In this document: piece by piece, positions 49,130-57,610 of the stretch
Numbering within the stretch: the first letter of the stretch is position 1
Layout: each line of letters begins with the position of its first letter
Source of the DNA: JABJPM01 sp964344655
GTDB taxonomy: Archaea; Nanobdellota; Nanobdellia; SCGC-AAA011-G17; PNOQ01
Assembly (NCBI GenBank): GCA_964344655.1
Contig: CAYFOF010000001.1
Coordinates: forward strand, 124,001 to 188,000
DNA length: 64,000 nucleotides
Reading direction: 5' to 3'
The notes under the pieces: generated by a model
Seen by the model: the letters and a program-made list of their open reading frames with translations, nothing else
The model's database searches: none
What the model was told of the DNA's origin: nothing
Translations under genes and position numbers: made by a program

Positions 49130-50083
49130 ATGAATAGGAATGATTTTTTAGGAGGATTATCGATTCTTGTGATATTTGTTTCTATTATTACTCCTGCTGT
49201 TTTATATTTGCAAGTTTCTCAATATTCTGTTGGGGAGAGTGTAACTTTGGCTGCAGTTGGAACAGTGAGTTTGACTGTTGCACCTGAATGTGGAGATGCA
49301 GTTTGTGAAACTGGTGAAGATTGTTCTTCTTGTTCTGCTGATTGTGGTGTTTGTGCTCCAACTACTCCCGGCGATACTGGTGGTTCTGGGGGCGGAGGAG
49401 GAGGCGGAGGAGGCTCATCTAGCACTCCTATAAATTATCTTTATAATTTTATGGAAGAAGATCAATATTCTAATGCATTAGACTCTGGAGATACAGTTAT
49501 ATTGAATTTTGATTCGGATGCACAATATACTTTTGAAATTACTAGTGTCTTGGTTGATAATCAATTGGTTTTTGAGTATGAAGGAACGGAATTTACTGTT
49601 TATTGGGATGAGGTTGCTTACTTAGATGTAGATGTAGATGGAAATGATGATTTGAAAATTAGTTTTATTAATGAACATGTTGTTTGGACATATTTAACTA
49701 GTGAGGTTTTGCCAGAGGGTGGAGCCAAATCTCCAGTTATGAAAAAAGAGAAAGTCGCGTTTCCTTCTTTAAGGGGAGTTTCTTCTCCAGAAAGCGTATT
49801 AAGTTTGATCATTATATTTGTTGTTATGCTAATTGGGGCAGGAGTTATATTTTATTATCAGCACCATAGGTTGAAGAGAGTTGAAAAAATACAATCTAAA
49901 AAAATACCTAAATTATCAAGAGGATATAAATCTAAAGATAGTAGTAAGGAAGAAAAATCTAAGTATAAAGAAAAATTATTGAAACAAAAATCTTTGCTAA
50001 AAGAGTCTTATGAACAAGGACATGTAAGTAAAGCTTCTTATTTAAAAGGAAAAAAGAGAATTGAAAATATTTTAAAAAGATAA
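49130..50083 (+). CDS. bitopic surface protein with Cys-rich and Gly-tract segments
   Basis: 317 residues starting directly after the previous stop. N-terminal helix, GTVSLTVAPE, then a Cys-rich repeat (CGDAVCETGEDCSSCSADCG) with the common CGDGVC-type pattern, a run of about ten Gly, a beta domain, a second membrane helix (VLSLIIIFVVMLIGAGVIFYY) and a Lys-rich cytosolic tail. The tail suggests contact with a cytoplasmic partner, perhaps the coiled-coil protein encoded next. Confidence 0.62.
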   Translation: MNRNDFLGGLSILVIFVSIITPAVLYLQVSQYSVGESVTLAAVGTVSLTVAPECGDAVCETGEDCSSCSADCGVCAPTTPGDTGGSGGGGGGGGGSSSTPINYLYNFMEEDQYSNALDSGDTVILNFDSDAQYTFEITSVLVDNQLVFEYEGTEFTVYWDEVAYLDVDVDGNDDLKISFINEHVVWTYLTSEVLPEGGAKSPVMKKEKVAFPSLRGVSSPESVLSLIIIFVVMLIGAGVIFYYQHHRLKRVEKIQSKKIPKLSRGYKSKDSSKEEKSKYKEKLLKQKSLLKESYEQGHVSKASYLKGKKRIENILKR

Positions 50084-50123
50084 GATTTATAAATAATTAA
50101 ATTAAAATATAGGTAAAGTGGTG

Positions 50124-50420
50124 ATGAAAAAGAAAAAAGCTAAACAAAATGTTTTGAGAGAAGCATTAGGTGATTTGTCAAAAGAATTGTCTCGATTAAA
50201 AAGAGAGAAACAGTCTTTTATTAAAAAAATTGATTCTTTAGAGAAGAGTATTCAAGCTACACAATATAGGGAGAGTGCTTTGAGAGATAAAATTACTAAA
50301 TTAATTGCTGCTGAATCTGAATTATCTAAGAAAAAATCTAATTCTATGAATAAGATTAACTTGATTAAAGAAAAGATAAACAAACTCAAGAAAGTTAAAG
50401 AAGAATTAAGAGATGTTTAA
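50124..50420 (+). CDS. small coiled-coil protein
   Basis: 98 residues from ATG 50124 (GTG at 50118 is in frame; GTGGTGAT precedes the ATG). Very basic N-terminus (KKKKAKQ), then an unbroken heptad-rich coiled coil rich in Lys, Glu and Leu. Cytosolic. It lies between the membrane protein with a charged tail and the giant surface gene, so it may bridge their cytosolic parts. No family recognised. Confidence 0.6.
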   Translation: MKKKKAKQNVLREALGDLSKELSRLKREKQSFIKKIDSLEKSIQATQYRESALRDKITKLIAAESELSKKKSNSMNKINLIKEKINKLKKVKEELRDV

Positions 50421-50421
50421 G

Positions 50422-50500
50422 TGTAGGTAAACTGTTTTTTAGAAAGGTTTTTATATAAATTTCCTTATGTTTTTTGTAGGTAAACACAAAAAAGAGGGGA
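50422..50500 (+). promoter_or_regulatory. giant surface gene promoter with two TGTAGGTAAAC repeats and RBS
   Basis: TGTAGGTAAAC occurs at 50422-50432 and 50475-50485, one before and one after the TATA (TTTTTATATAAAT, about 50448-50460). The second overlaps the expected transcription start. GAGGGGA at 50494-50500 lies four bases before the TTG start. The same 11-mer, inverted, is in the pan promoter at 6800-6810. Confidence 0.6.
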
Positions 50501-50504
50501 TTGT

Positions 50505-53500
50505 TTGGTTTATAAGAAATATATTTATAGAAAGGGGAAGAAATTTGGTCCGTACTACTTCAAAAGTGTTAGAGAAAAGGATGGATCTGTTAAATCTGTT
50601 TATTTAGGAAAAAAACACCCCAACTATAATTTATTTGTTTTAATTGGAGTTATTGGAATTGCTTTATTATTATCTTTAGTGGGTTTTGTTTCTTATAATG
50701 CATTTGTTGTTACAGATGAAATTATTTCTGAAGAAGGAATTTCTGATGTTGTTGAACAGGAAGAAGAAATTGTTGAAGAAGAAGTTTTAGAAGAATTGCC
50801 TGAAGAAGAGGTTGTTGAGGAAGAAATTGTTGAAGAACCCCCTGAAGAAGAAATTATTGAAGAATTAATTGATGAAGGCATAATTGATATTGAAGAAGAG
50901 TCAATAAGTATTGAAAAAGAAGTTGTTGTTGAAGTAGTAAATGAAACTGAAATAAATATTTCTGAAGATGAAGTTGTTGAAGAAAATGTTACGGAAGAAA
51001 ATATTAATGAATCTATTATTGAAGAAGATAGAGAAATTCAAATAAATGAAACTGAGATTAATGTAACTGAAGACAATAAAACTTTAGTTAATATTACAGA
51101 GATTAACGAGAGTAGATCTATAAATGATTCTATTATAATAAAACCATTAAATCTTACTCAAGAAAATTATACTTTAGAAATTGTTGAAATTGTTTCTCCA
51201 GTTAGAATTAATGAACCTGTGAAAGTTGAGAAAATAATTACAGCAGATAAGGTTGTTAGTGGAATTAATATTGATTTACCTTCTGGAGCTTCTGATATTT
51301 CTATTTTAGATACTTCTGATGAAGTTAAAATTGGTTTGGATGGAAGAAAAGTAAGAGAAGGCTCTGGAAATTTGGTTACAGGAAATGTTGCTCTTGATTT
51401 TGAAGGAAGCTCTTTCTTAGATTTTTTGAAAGATATTTTTAGATTTACTGGTTTTGTCGTTTATGAAGAAAATAATAATGTTATTATAAAAGACCCTGTG
51501 AAAGAAGTTAAAGTTGAATATTATTTGCCTGGTCCAGTTTCTATTGAAAATGATTTGGGGAATGGATTTAAGGAGATTTTTATTTCAAGTGATATAAATT
51601 ATACTAATGTTAGTGTTTATTCTAATATTGGAAATGTAGATGGCCATGTCAATGTTAGAGATTCTTTAGGAAAAGAGATTGCATACATTGGAGAAGATTT
51701 AGATGGAGATGGAAATGTTGATTATATCGAATGGATTTCTGCTACCTCTGAGAATAATTATACAGTTAGTATTACTATTTTGAATTTCCAGAGTTTTCCA
51801 GTTGTTGGTTTAAATTGGACTGTAATGTTTAATACAACTGGCGTTGCCGATTTGAGAATTACTCCTGTGAACGATACTACTTGGGGGATTGTGGGAGATG
51901 CTAATGATTTGATGTTTTTGGATGTTCGTTGTGGGGATACTATTATGGATTCTTATTGGGAAAATGGTTCTATTGTTGTGAGTAATTATTCTTGTAATGA
52001 GACTGGAGTTGAATCTAGTAGAGTAAGAACTTCTGGAGGACATTATTTGGAATTTGATTTTGGTGGACAAGTTGCTCATGCTCAAAATTCTGCGGTTTGT
52101 GGACAATATCTCAATTCGGACACAACTTTGACTGGAGATTTAATTAATTGTGGAAATCCAGGATTAGGAGTTCAATTTAGTCAAGGAGATTTTACAGTTG
52201 ATTGTGCGGGATTTACTATAGATGGAACTAAGACAGGATATGGGTTTTTCTTACAAAATGGACATAACGTTACTCTGAAGAATTGTACTATAACTGAATT
52301 TGCATATGGGATTTATAGTAATGGAAATGCATATGGAAATTTAATAATTAATAATACTATCCATAATAATTCAGATCGGGGTATTATTTTAACAGATGGA
52401 GACTGGATTAATATGGAAAATAATTCTATTATTGATAATGTTATTTATGATACTGATACTGGGAATTCTGGAATAGAAATACAACGGGGAAGAGGATATA
52501 ACATTTCTGGAAATCATATTTATGATGTAGATTTGCATGGAATCTATAATTATTATGTCTATAATTCTACTGTTGCATATAATTTGATAGAGGATACTGT
52601 TAGTTCACAAGGAAGTGGAATTAGAGCATATAGGAATGAAAATGTTACATACTATGGAAATAATATTACAAATCCTGCAGACTATGGATTGAGAATTGAG
52701 GGTACAAATAATAGTGTTTTTGATTCAAATATTATTACGGGATCCGGAGATATTGGGGTTTATTTTTATTCCGCCGCCTCTGAAAATGTATTAAAAAATA
52801 ATGATATTTCTAACATGGATTCAAGTTATGGAATTTATCTTATTCATACTAATACTCAAAATAATGTTATTGCAAATAATAGTATTTATGGGAGCCCTTT
52901 AAGTGGTGTTGCTGTTGGGTTGTGGAACTCTGCTGCTGGGTCTGGAAATGTTATTGCAAATAATAGTATTTACGAAAATACTCAAAGGGGAATTTTTACT
53001 GTTACACCCGACACTTTGATTTATAATAATGATATCTATAATAATACTATAGTTGGGATTTATGTCTATAAAGGAACCGGACCAGATTCTACTGGAACAA
53101 ATATTAGTCACAATAGGATTTATGAAAACACTCAACAAGGAATTTTTACTGCTGCTGTTAGTGGGATTATAATTGAGTATAATAATCATACAGATAATTG
53201 GGAATCTGCTGCCTATGGAGGCAACATTCAAATTGCAAATACAGATGATTCTATACTTAGGGGGAATTTAATTAGTGGTGGAGGCCACATGGGGGTAAGA
53301 GTTTATGGAACTCATACAAATAATACATGGGATAGCAATATTATTGCAAATAATAGTCAACAGACTAGTTATCCGGAAGTTTATTTTTGTGAATCAACTC
53401 CTAGTACTGGATGTGCAAATAACACCTGGATAGGCAATACTCTTGATTCGACTGGAGGAATAGGAAATAATGGGATTTATATTTTGAGAGCATTAGATAC

Positions 53501-55796
53501 AACCCTTATTGATAATAACATTATTGGAAGTGGAAATGATTTATATCTTGATTTGGATTCGAATAGAACTACCTTGATTAATTCAACACCAGATACTATT
53601 TTTTTAGAGAGTACTATTGGACATCATTATTGGAGTAAATGGTATTTGGATGTTCACGTAAATACTTCTGATGGCGATTTGGAAAATGCAAATGTAAGTG
53701 TTTTTAATAATACCGGATTAGTGGAGTTTTCAGAATTAACTGATGCTTCTGGAGATGTTTCTAGAATTAATTTAACAGAGTATTATTATGATGCTTCTAC
53801 TTATACGTACTTTAGTAATTATACTATTAATACTACTTCTCCTTCTGGAACGTATGGAAATGATAGTAGAGAAGTTAATTTAACTACCAATGTTGCTGAA
53901 TTTATTACATTAAATACTTTGAATTCTGCTCCGTCTGATCCTTCTCCTGTTTTGAATAGTGTTGATGGATTGAATTTAACAAGTTCAGATTTGAATTGTT
54001 CTGCGACTATATCCGATCCTGATTCAGATGCATTGGATGTTTCTGTGAGATGGTATAAAGATGATGTTCTAAATTTAACTGTGGATTATAATAATAGTTA
54101 TACTAGCGGAATTTTATTTAATGCAACTTTAAATTCTGCAAATACTACTACTGGAGAAACGTGGAATTGTAGTATGAAATTAAATGATGGCACTGTAGAT
54201 AGTAATTGGGTTAGTTCTGCTGGATTGACTATACTAAATTCTGCGCCTGTTGTTGATAATGTAAATATTACTCCATCTTTACCGTATACTGCAGATAATC
54301 TATTAGGATATTGTAATGCTTCAGATTCAAATTCAGACAATGTTACTTATTATTATGAATGGTATAAAGATGGAGTTTTGAATAATAGTGGAAACTTAGT
54401 TGGTTCTTGTGGGGATGGACACACAGATAATGGGGATGGGACTTGTACTGTGACTTTGAGACCAGATTCCGCCGGAGATTTAACTCAACTTCCAACGGCA
54501 TCTCCCGATGTTGCACATTATTTGAATGTTGATGAATCTAGTGCAGATGATGATAGTTCATTTATTGCTTCTACATTAGATGGTCTTGGTACCCCTACTG
54601 CAAGAACTACTATAAAGGAAAACTCGGTAGTTAGTTATGATTCAAATATGGGGTTGAGTTCTAGCTATGGTACTGATTCTTGGACTAGAAATAATAGACC
54701 TTCAGATAATGGGGCTTGGACTATTACAGATGTAGATGCTTTACAAATTGGACTTAATGTTACAGATAGTGTTGGAAATTCAGAAACAGATATATTTAAT
54801 CTTCCTGCTTCAAATATTCCTACGGATTCTACAGTGAATAATGTTGTTACATATCTTAGAGCGAGAACTAATACTCGGGGGTCGACAAATGTGAGGGCAA
54901 CTCAAGTTTATGCTGAAGTCACTTATACTCCAACTACAGCTTATCATTTGCCGGGAGTTGAAGTTAATGTTAATAATTTAAGCAGTTCTTTGACAAGTAA
55001 AGGAGAAAATTGGACATTTAATTGTATGGCATTTGATGGAACTGACAATGCTTCCGTGTGGTTAAATACTTCTGTTATTATACAAAATAGTTTACCTGAA
55101 CAAGTTACTTTGAGTTCTCCAGAAAATGGAAATGAGACAACAGATAGAACCCCAACCCTAACGTGGAGTGCACCAACCGATAATGATTCTGATAGTTTAA
55201 CTTACCATGTTTTTGTTAATGATAGTGCTGGAGGAATAATTTATAATCAAACTGATGTTGCTTCTACAAGTTATACTTTTGGTTCAGATTTAACGTTAGA
55301 TGATACTTATTTTTGGTATGTAAGAGCAAATGATGGGGAAGGATTTGGAACGTCGAGTGAATTGTGGAATTTTACTGTGAATAGTTTAGTAACAATTTCC
55401 GCTACTACAAGTAGTATAAGTTTTGGAAGTTTAGGTCCTGGAGTTACGGATAACACAACTGATGATTCTCCTGCACCGTTTGTTATACAAAATGATGGAA
55501 ATTCATTAGTTAATATTAGTGTGAATGCTAGCCAATTATTTGATCAAACTGCATTGGATAATGATCCTTATCAATTTAAAATAGATAATTCTACTGAGAC
55601 TGGTTCTTTTAATTGGTTAACATCAGTAATTAATTGGTTGAATATGCCAAGTGCTGCAGTTGTGGCAATTGATTCTTTGAAATATGAAGATGCTACTGAT
55701 ACTGCGGAAGTAGATATTTTAGTTACGGTTCCAACAGATGAGTTGGCAGGTTCAAAAAGTTCAACAGTATATTTTGAGGCAGCGTTAGCAGAATGA
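50505..55796 (+). CDS. giant surface protein: beta-helix, Ig-like repeats, C-terminal sandwich (1763 aa)
   Basis: TTG start with GAGGGGA before it. Basic cytosolic head (YIYRKGKKFGPYYFKSV), membrane helix (about 45-70), Glu/Val-rich acidic stretch (75-150), a beta region, a right-handed parallel beta-helix (about 527-1035; N-I-x-x-N repeats), Ig-like domains (about 1140-1530), a fibronectin-like domain (about 1530-1620) and a C-terminal domain ending VPTDELAGSKSSTVYF like the small proteins at 46616 and 47392. Many N-x-S/T sites suggest heavy glycosylation. Likely an adhesin anchored N-in. The next gene overlaps its stop (ATGATGA). Confidence 0.8.
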   Translation: MVYKKYIYRKGKKFGPYYFKSVREKDGSVKSVYLGKKHPNYNLFVLIGVIGIALLLSLVGFVSYNAFVVTDEIISEEGISDVVEQEEEIVEEEVLEELPEEEVVEEEIVEEPPEEEIIEELIDEGIIDIEEESISIEKEVVVEVVNETEINISEDEVVEENVTEENINESIIEEDREIQINETEINVTEDNKTLVNITEINESRSINDSIIIKPLNLTQENYTLEIVEIVSPVRINEPVKVEKIITADKVVSGINIDLPSGASDISILDTSDEVKIGLDGRKVREGSGNLVTGNVALDFEGSSFLDFLKDIFRFTGFVVYEENNNVIIKDPVKEVKVEYYLPGPVSIENDLGNGFKEIFISSDINYTNVSVYSNIGNVDGHVNVRDSLGKEIAYIGEDLDGDGNVDYIEWISATSENNYTVSITILNFQSFPVVGLNWTVMFNTTGVADLRITPVNDTTWGIVGDANDLMFLDVRCGDTIMDSYWENGSIVVSNYSCNETGVESSRVRTSGGHYLEFDFGGQVAHAQNSAVCGQYLNSDTTLTGDLINCGNPGLGVQFSQGDFTVDCAGFTIDGTKTGYGFFLQNGHNVTLKNCTITEFAYGIYSNGNAYGNLIINNTIHNNSDRGIILTDGDWINMENNSIIDNVIYDTDTGNSGIEIQRGRGYNISGNHIYDVDLHGIYNYYVYNSTVAYNLIEDTVSSQGSGIRAYRNENVTYYGNNITNPADYGLRIEGTNNSVFDSNIITGSGDIGVYFYSAASENVLKNNDISNMDSSYGIYLIHTNTQNNVIANNSIYGSPLSGVAVGLWNSAAGSGNVIANNSIYENTQRGIFTVTPDTLIYNNDIYNNTIVGIYVYKGTGPDSTGTNISHNRIYENTQQGIFTAAVSGIIIEYNNHTDNWESAAYGGNIQIANTDDSILRGNLISGGGHMGVRVYGTHTNNTWDSNIIANNSQQTSYPEVYFCESTPSTGCANNTWIGNTLDSTGGIGNNGIYILRALDTTLIDNNIIGSGNDLYLDLDSNRTTLINSTPDTIFLESTIGHHYWSKWYLDVHVNTSDGDLENANVSVFNNTGLVEFSELTDASGDVSRINLTEYYYDASTYTYFSNYTINTTSPSGTYGNDSREVNLTTNVAEFITLNTLNSAPSDPSPVLNSVDGLNLTSSDLNCSATISDPDSDALDVSVRWYKDDVLNLTVDYNNSYTSGILFNATLNSANTTTGETWNCSMKLNDGTVDSNWVSSAGLTILNSAPVVDNVNITPSLPYTADNLLGYCNASDSNSDNVTYYYEWYKDGVLNNSGNLVGSCGDGHTDNGDGTCTVTLRPDSAGDLTQLPTASPDVAHYLNVDESSADDDSSFIASTLDGLGTPTARTTIKENSVVSYDSNMGLSSSYGTDSWTRNNRPSDNGAWTITDVDALQIGLNVTDSVGNSETDIFNLPASNIPTDSTVNNVVTYLRARTNTRGSTNVRATQVYAEVTYTPTTAYHLPGVEVNVNNLSSSLTSKGENWTFNCMAFDGTDNASVWLNTSVIIQNSLPEQVTLSSPENGNETTDRTPTLTWSAPTDNDSDSLTYHVFVNDSAGGIIYNQTDVASTSYTFGSDLTLDDTYFWYVRANDGEGFGTSSELWNFTVNSLVTISATTSSISFGSLGPGVTDNTTDDSPAPFVIQNDGNSLVNISVNASQLFDQTALDNDPYQFKIDNSTETGSFNWLTSVINWLNMPSAAVVAIDSLKYEDATDTAEVDILVTVPTDELAGSKSSTVYFEAALAE
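52863..52972 (+). repeat. 26-base direct repeats inside beta-helix coding region
   Basis: An identical 26-base segment beginning AATGTTATTGCAAATAATAG occurs at 52863-52888 and 52947-52972, with a shortened copy near 53339-53358. It encodes VIANNSIY, one beta-helix rung. A second pair, about 30 bases and less exact, starts near 52970 and 53118 (YENTQxGIFT). These are protein-repeat duplications. Confidence 0.7.
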
Positions 55797-56998
55797 TGAA
55801 TGTAAAAAAATTTGGAATTTGTATTGTTTTGATAGTTTTTACACTTTTAGTTGTTAGTGATGTTTCTGCTTTGGGGGTCTCTCCGGCTAGAAAAATTATT
55901 GAATATTCTCCTGGACTGGAACAGGAAGTTGAATTTAATATTATTAATAGTGAAAATAAAGATATGAAAGTTGTGATCTATGTTGAGGGAGAAAAAATTA
56001 ATGAAGAAATAATTATTGACAATTCTGAATTATCTTTTTCTTCAGATGAATCTCAGAAAACCGTTAAGTATAGAATTAAATTGCCCCAAAAATATGATGA
56101 GCCAGGAGAGCATGAAGTTAAGATTGTTGCAAGAGAAATTCCATTAGATCAAGCATTTGAAGGAACCTTTGTGGGATCTAGTGTTGCGGTTGTTCATATG
56201 GTTAGGATTAATGTACCTTATCCTGGAAAATACGCTACTACCGAATTGAAGATTGGAGAAGATACTGGAAACGGAGTAGATTTTATTGTATATGTAAATA
56301 ACTTTGGAACTCAGAAAATTGTTAGTGCTAAAGGGATTATTGATGTTTATGGGCCCACAAATGAGAAATTAACTTCTTTAGAAACTGCTTTAATTTCTGT
56401 AGATTCTGGTGGAAGAAAAGGAATGAATGTTAAGTGGGATGAAGATGTTAATCCTGGAAAATATTATGCCAAATTAACTTTATTATACGATGGAGATGTT
56501 GCTGAATACGAAAAAGTTTTCAATGTTGGAATGAGATTGGTTGATATTTTAGATATTGTTGCGAAAAATTTTAAGCTTGGAGAGATTGCTAGGTTTAATA
56601 TTTTGGTTGAAAATGGATGGCCGGAAGTAATTTCCGATGTTTATACTGATTTATTAATTTCTGAAAAAGGACAAGAGATTGGAAGATTTAAAAGTGCAGC
56701 AGAAGATGTTCCTGCATTGGCTAAAGAAGAATTAACTGCGTTCTGGGATACTGCTGGTGTCGAAGAAGGAGATTATGATGCTAAAATATCTTTATACTAC
56801 GATGATAAAGTTGTAGAAAAAGATATGCAGACAAAGATTTCATTTAATTCAATATCTTTTAGTGGATTTACTGGTGCAGTAGTTAGTGATGGCACTGGCG
56901 GAGGTTTAACAGATACAAAATTATTAATGGGGTTAGTTGTTATATTGATAATGATAAATGTTGCATGGTTTGTTTGGTTTAAGTTTAAGAAAAAATAG
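55793..56998 (+). CDS. membrane-anchored Ig-like partner protein, GVSPAR type
   Basis: 401 residues; start overlaps the giant gene's stop. Signal peptide (FGICIVLIVFTLLVVSDVSA), mature LGVSPARKIIEYSPGLEQEV, three to four beta-sandwich domains, then a C-terminal helix (LLMGLVVILIMINVAWFVWF) and KFKKK. Paralogue of 47987: both share the opening motif, IVAREIPLDQAFEGTFVG versus LIAQEIPIAEEDDGTFIG, and the anchor. Proposed receptor or chaperone for the C-terminal domain of the adjoining giant protein; unproven. Confidence 0.66.
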   Translation: MMNVKKFGICIVLIVFTLLVVSDVSALGVSPARKIIEYSPGLEQEVEFNIINSENKDMKVVIYVEGEKINEEIIIDNSELSFSSDESQKTVKYRIKLPQKYDEPGEHEVKIVAREIPLDQAFEGTFVGSSVAVVHMVRINVPYPGKYATTELKIGEDTGNGVDFIVYVNNFGTQKIVSAKGIIDVYGPTNEKLTSLETALISVDSGGRKGMNVKWDEDVNPGKYYAKLTLLYDGDVAEYEKVFNVGMRLVDILDIVAKNFKLGEIARFNILVENGWPEVISDVYTDLLISEKGQEIGRFKSAAEDVPALAKEELTAFWDTAGVEEGDYDAKISLYYDDKVVEKDMQTKISFNSISFSGFTGAVVSDGTGGGLTDTKLLMGLVVILIMINVAWFVWFKFKKK

Positions 56999-57560
56999 TT
57001 TTTATGTATTTTAATATTTCTTTATAATTTTTTTCAGTTTGTTTTTCTTTATAATTTTTTAATATAGTTTGAAACTCTTTTTTTGTTTTGAAATTTTTTA
57101 TTATATATTGGCAGAATTGTGTTACATTTTTTGGATTATCTGTTTTGTAACATCTTTCAAAATCTATTAATGTTGCTTTATTGTTTTTTATGAAAATATG
57201 TTTTATGGGTCTTGTAAATTCTAATTTGTTTATTTTTAATTTATCTAATGTTCTACATTGATCTAAAATTTCTTTTATTATTTTGTATTTATTTTTTGTA
57301 TTTTTTAGATATTTGGGAAATAATTCTCCTTCTACAAATTTATAGGCAAAATATTTTTTATTTGTTATTAATAATTTTGGCCCAATTTTATGTTTGTTTA
57401 AAAGTTTAAGAAATTTCATTTCATTTCGTATTCTATTTTTTGCCTCTGAATCTGGATTTTTAGTTTTTATACCAACTTTTTGATTTTTGTAAATTCCTGT
57501 GTAAATCAAGGATCTTTTGCCTTTTGAGAAGTATTTTACGTTTTTTATGTCTTTAAACAT
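56985..57560 (-). CDS. COG2112-type putative protein kinase
   Basis: 191 residues, a compact kinase fold. Gly-rich start FSKGKRSLIYTGIYKNQKVG with Lys after it, YKFVEGEL hinge, and TRPIKHIFIKNNKATLIDFE with the DFE in place of DFG, as in the archaeal COG2112 family; NPKNVTQFCQYI follows. Small Bud32-like enzymes are the nearest alternative. Substrate unknown. Divergent from the toroid protein with one central TATA; overlaps the preceding partner gene by 14 bases. Confidence 0.8.
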   Translation of the reverse strand: MFKDIKNVKYFSKGKRSLIYTGIYKNQKVGIKTKNPDSEAKNRIRNEMKFLKLLNKHKIGPKLLITNKKYFAYKFVEGELFPKYLKNTKNKYKIIKEILDQCRTLDKLKINKLEFTRPIKHIFIKNNKATLIDFERCYKTDNPKNVTQFCQYIIKNFKTKKEFQTILKNYKEKQTEKNYKEILKYIKTIFS

Positions 57561-57580
57561 GAGTGTATTAAATAGAAATT

Positions 57581-57590
57581 TTTTTAAATA
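57581..57590. promoter_or_regulatory. central TATA box of kinase/toroid divergent promoter
   Basis: TTTTTAAATA, core TTTAAA at 57583-57588, centred at 57585.5, the exact midpoint of the 50-base gap 57561-57610 and 25.5 nt from both ATGs. Confidence 0.6.
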
Positions 57591-57610
57591 ACTTTTCTTT
57601 TAATATTGTT

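Noticed and set aside
49219..49425. Pro-rich antisense frame opposite the Gly tract
   Set aside because: It is only the complement of the GGN run of the gene at 49130; no promoter or ribosome site and no independent coding signal.
50693..50881. Ser-rich antisense frame
   Set aside because: Complement of the Glu-rich stretch of the giant gene (GAA/GAT read as TTC/ATC); a composition shadow.
52863..53358. Possible CRISPR-like or tandem array
   Set aside because: Repeats are in frame, encode beta-helix rungs and have irregular spacing; no cas genes nearby.
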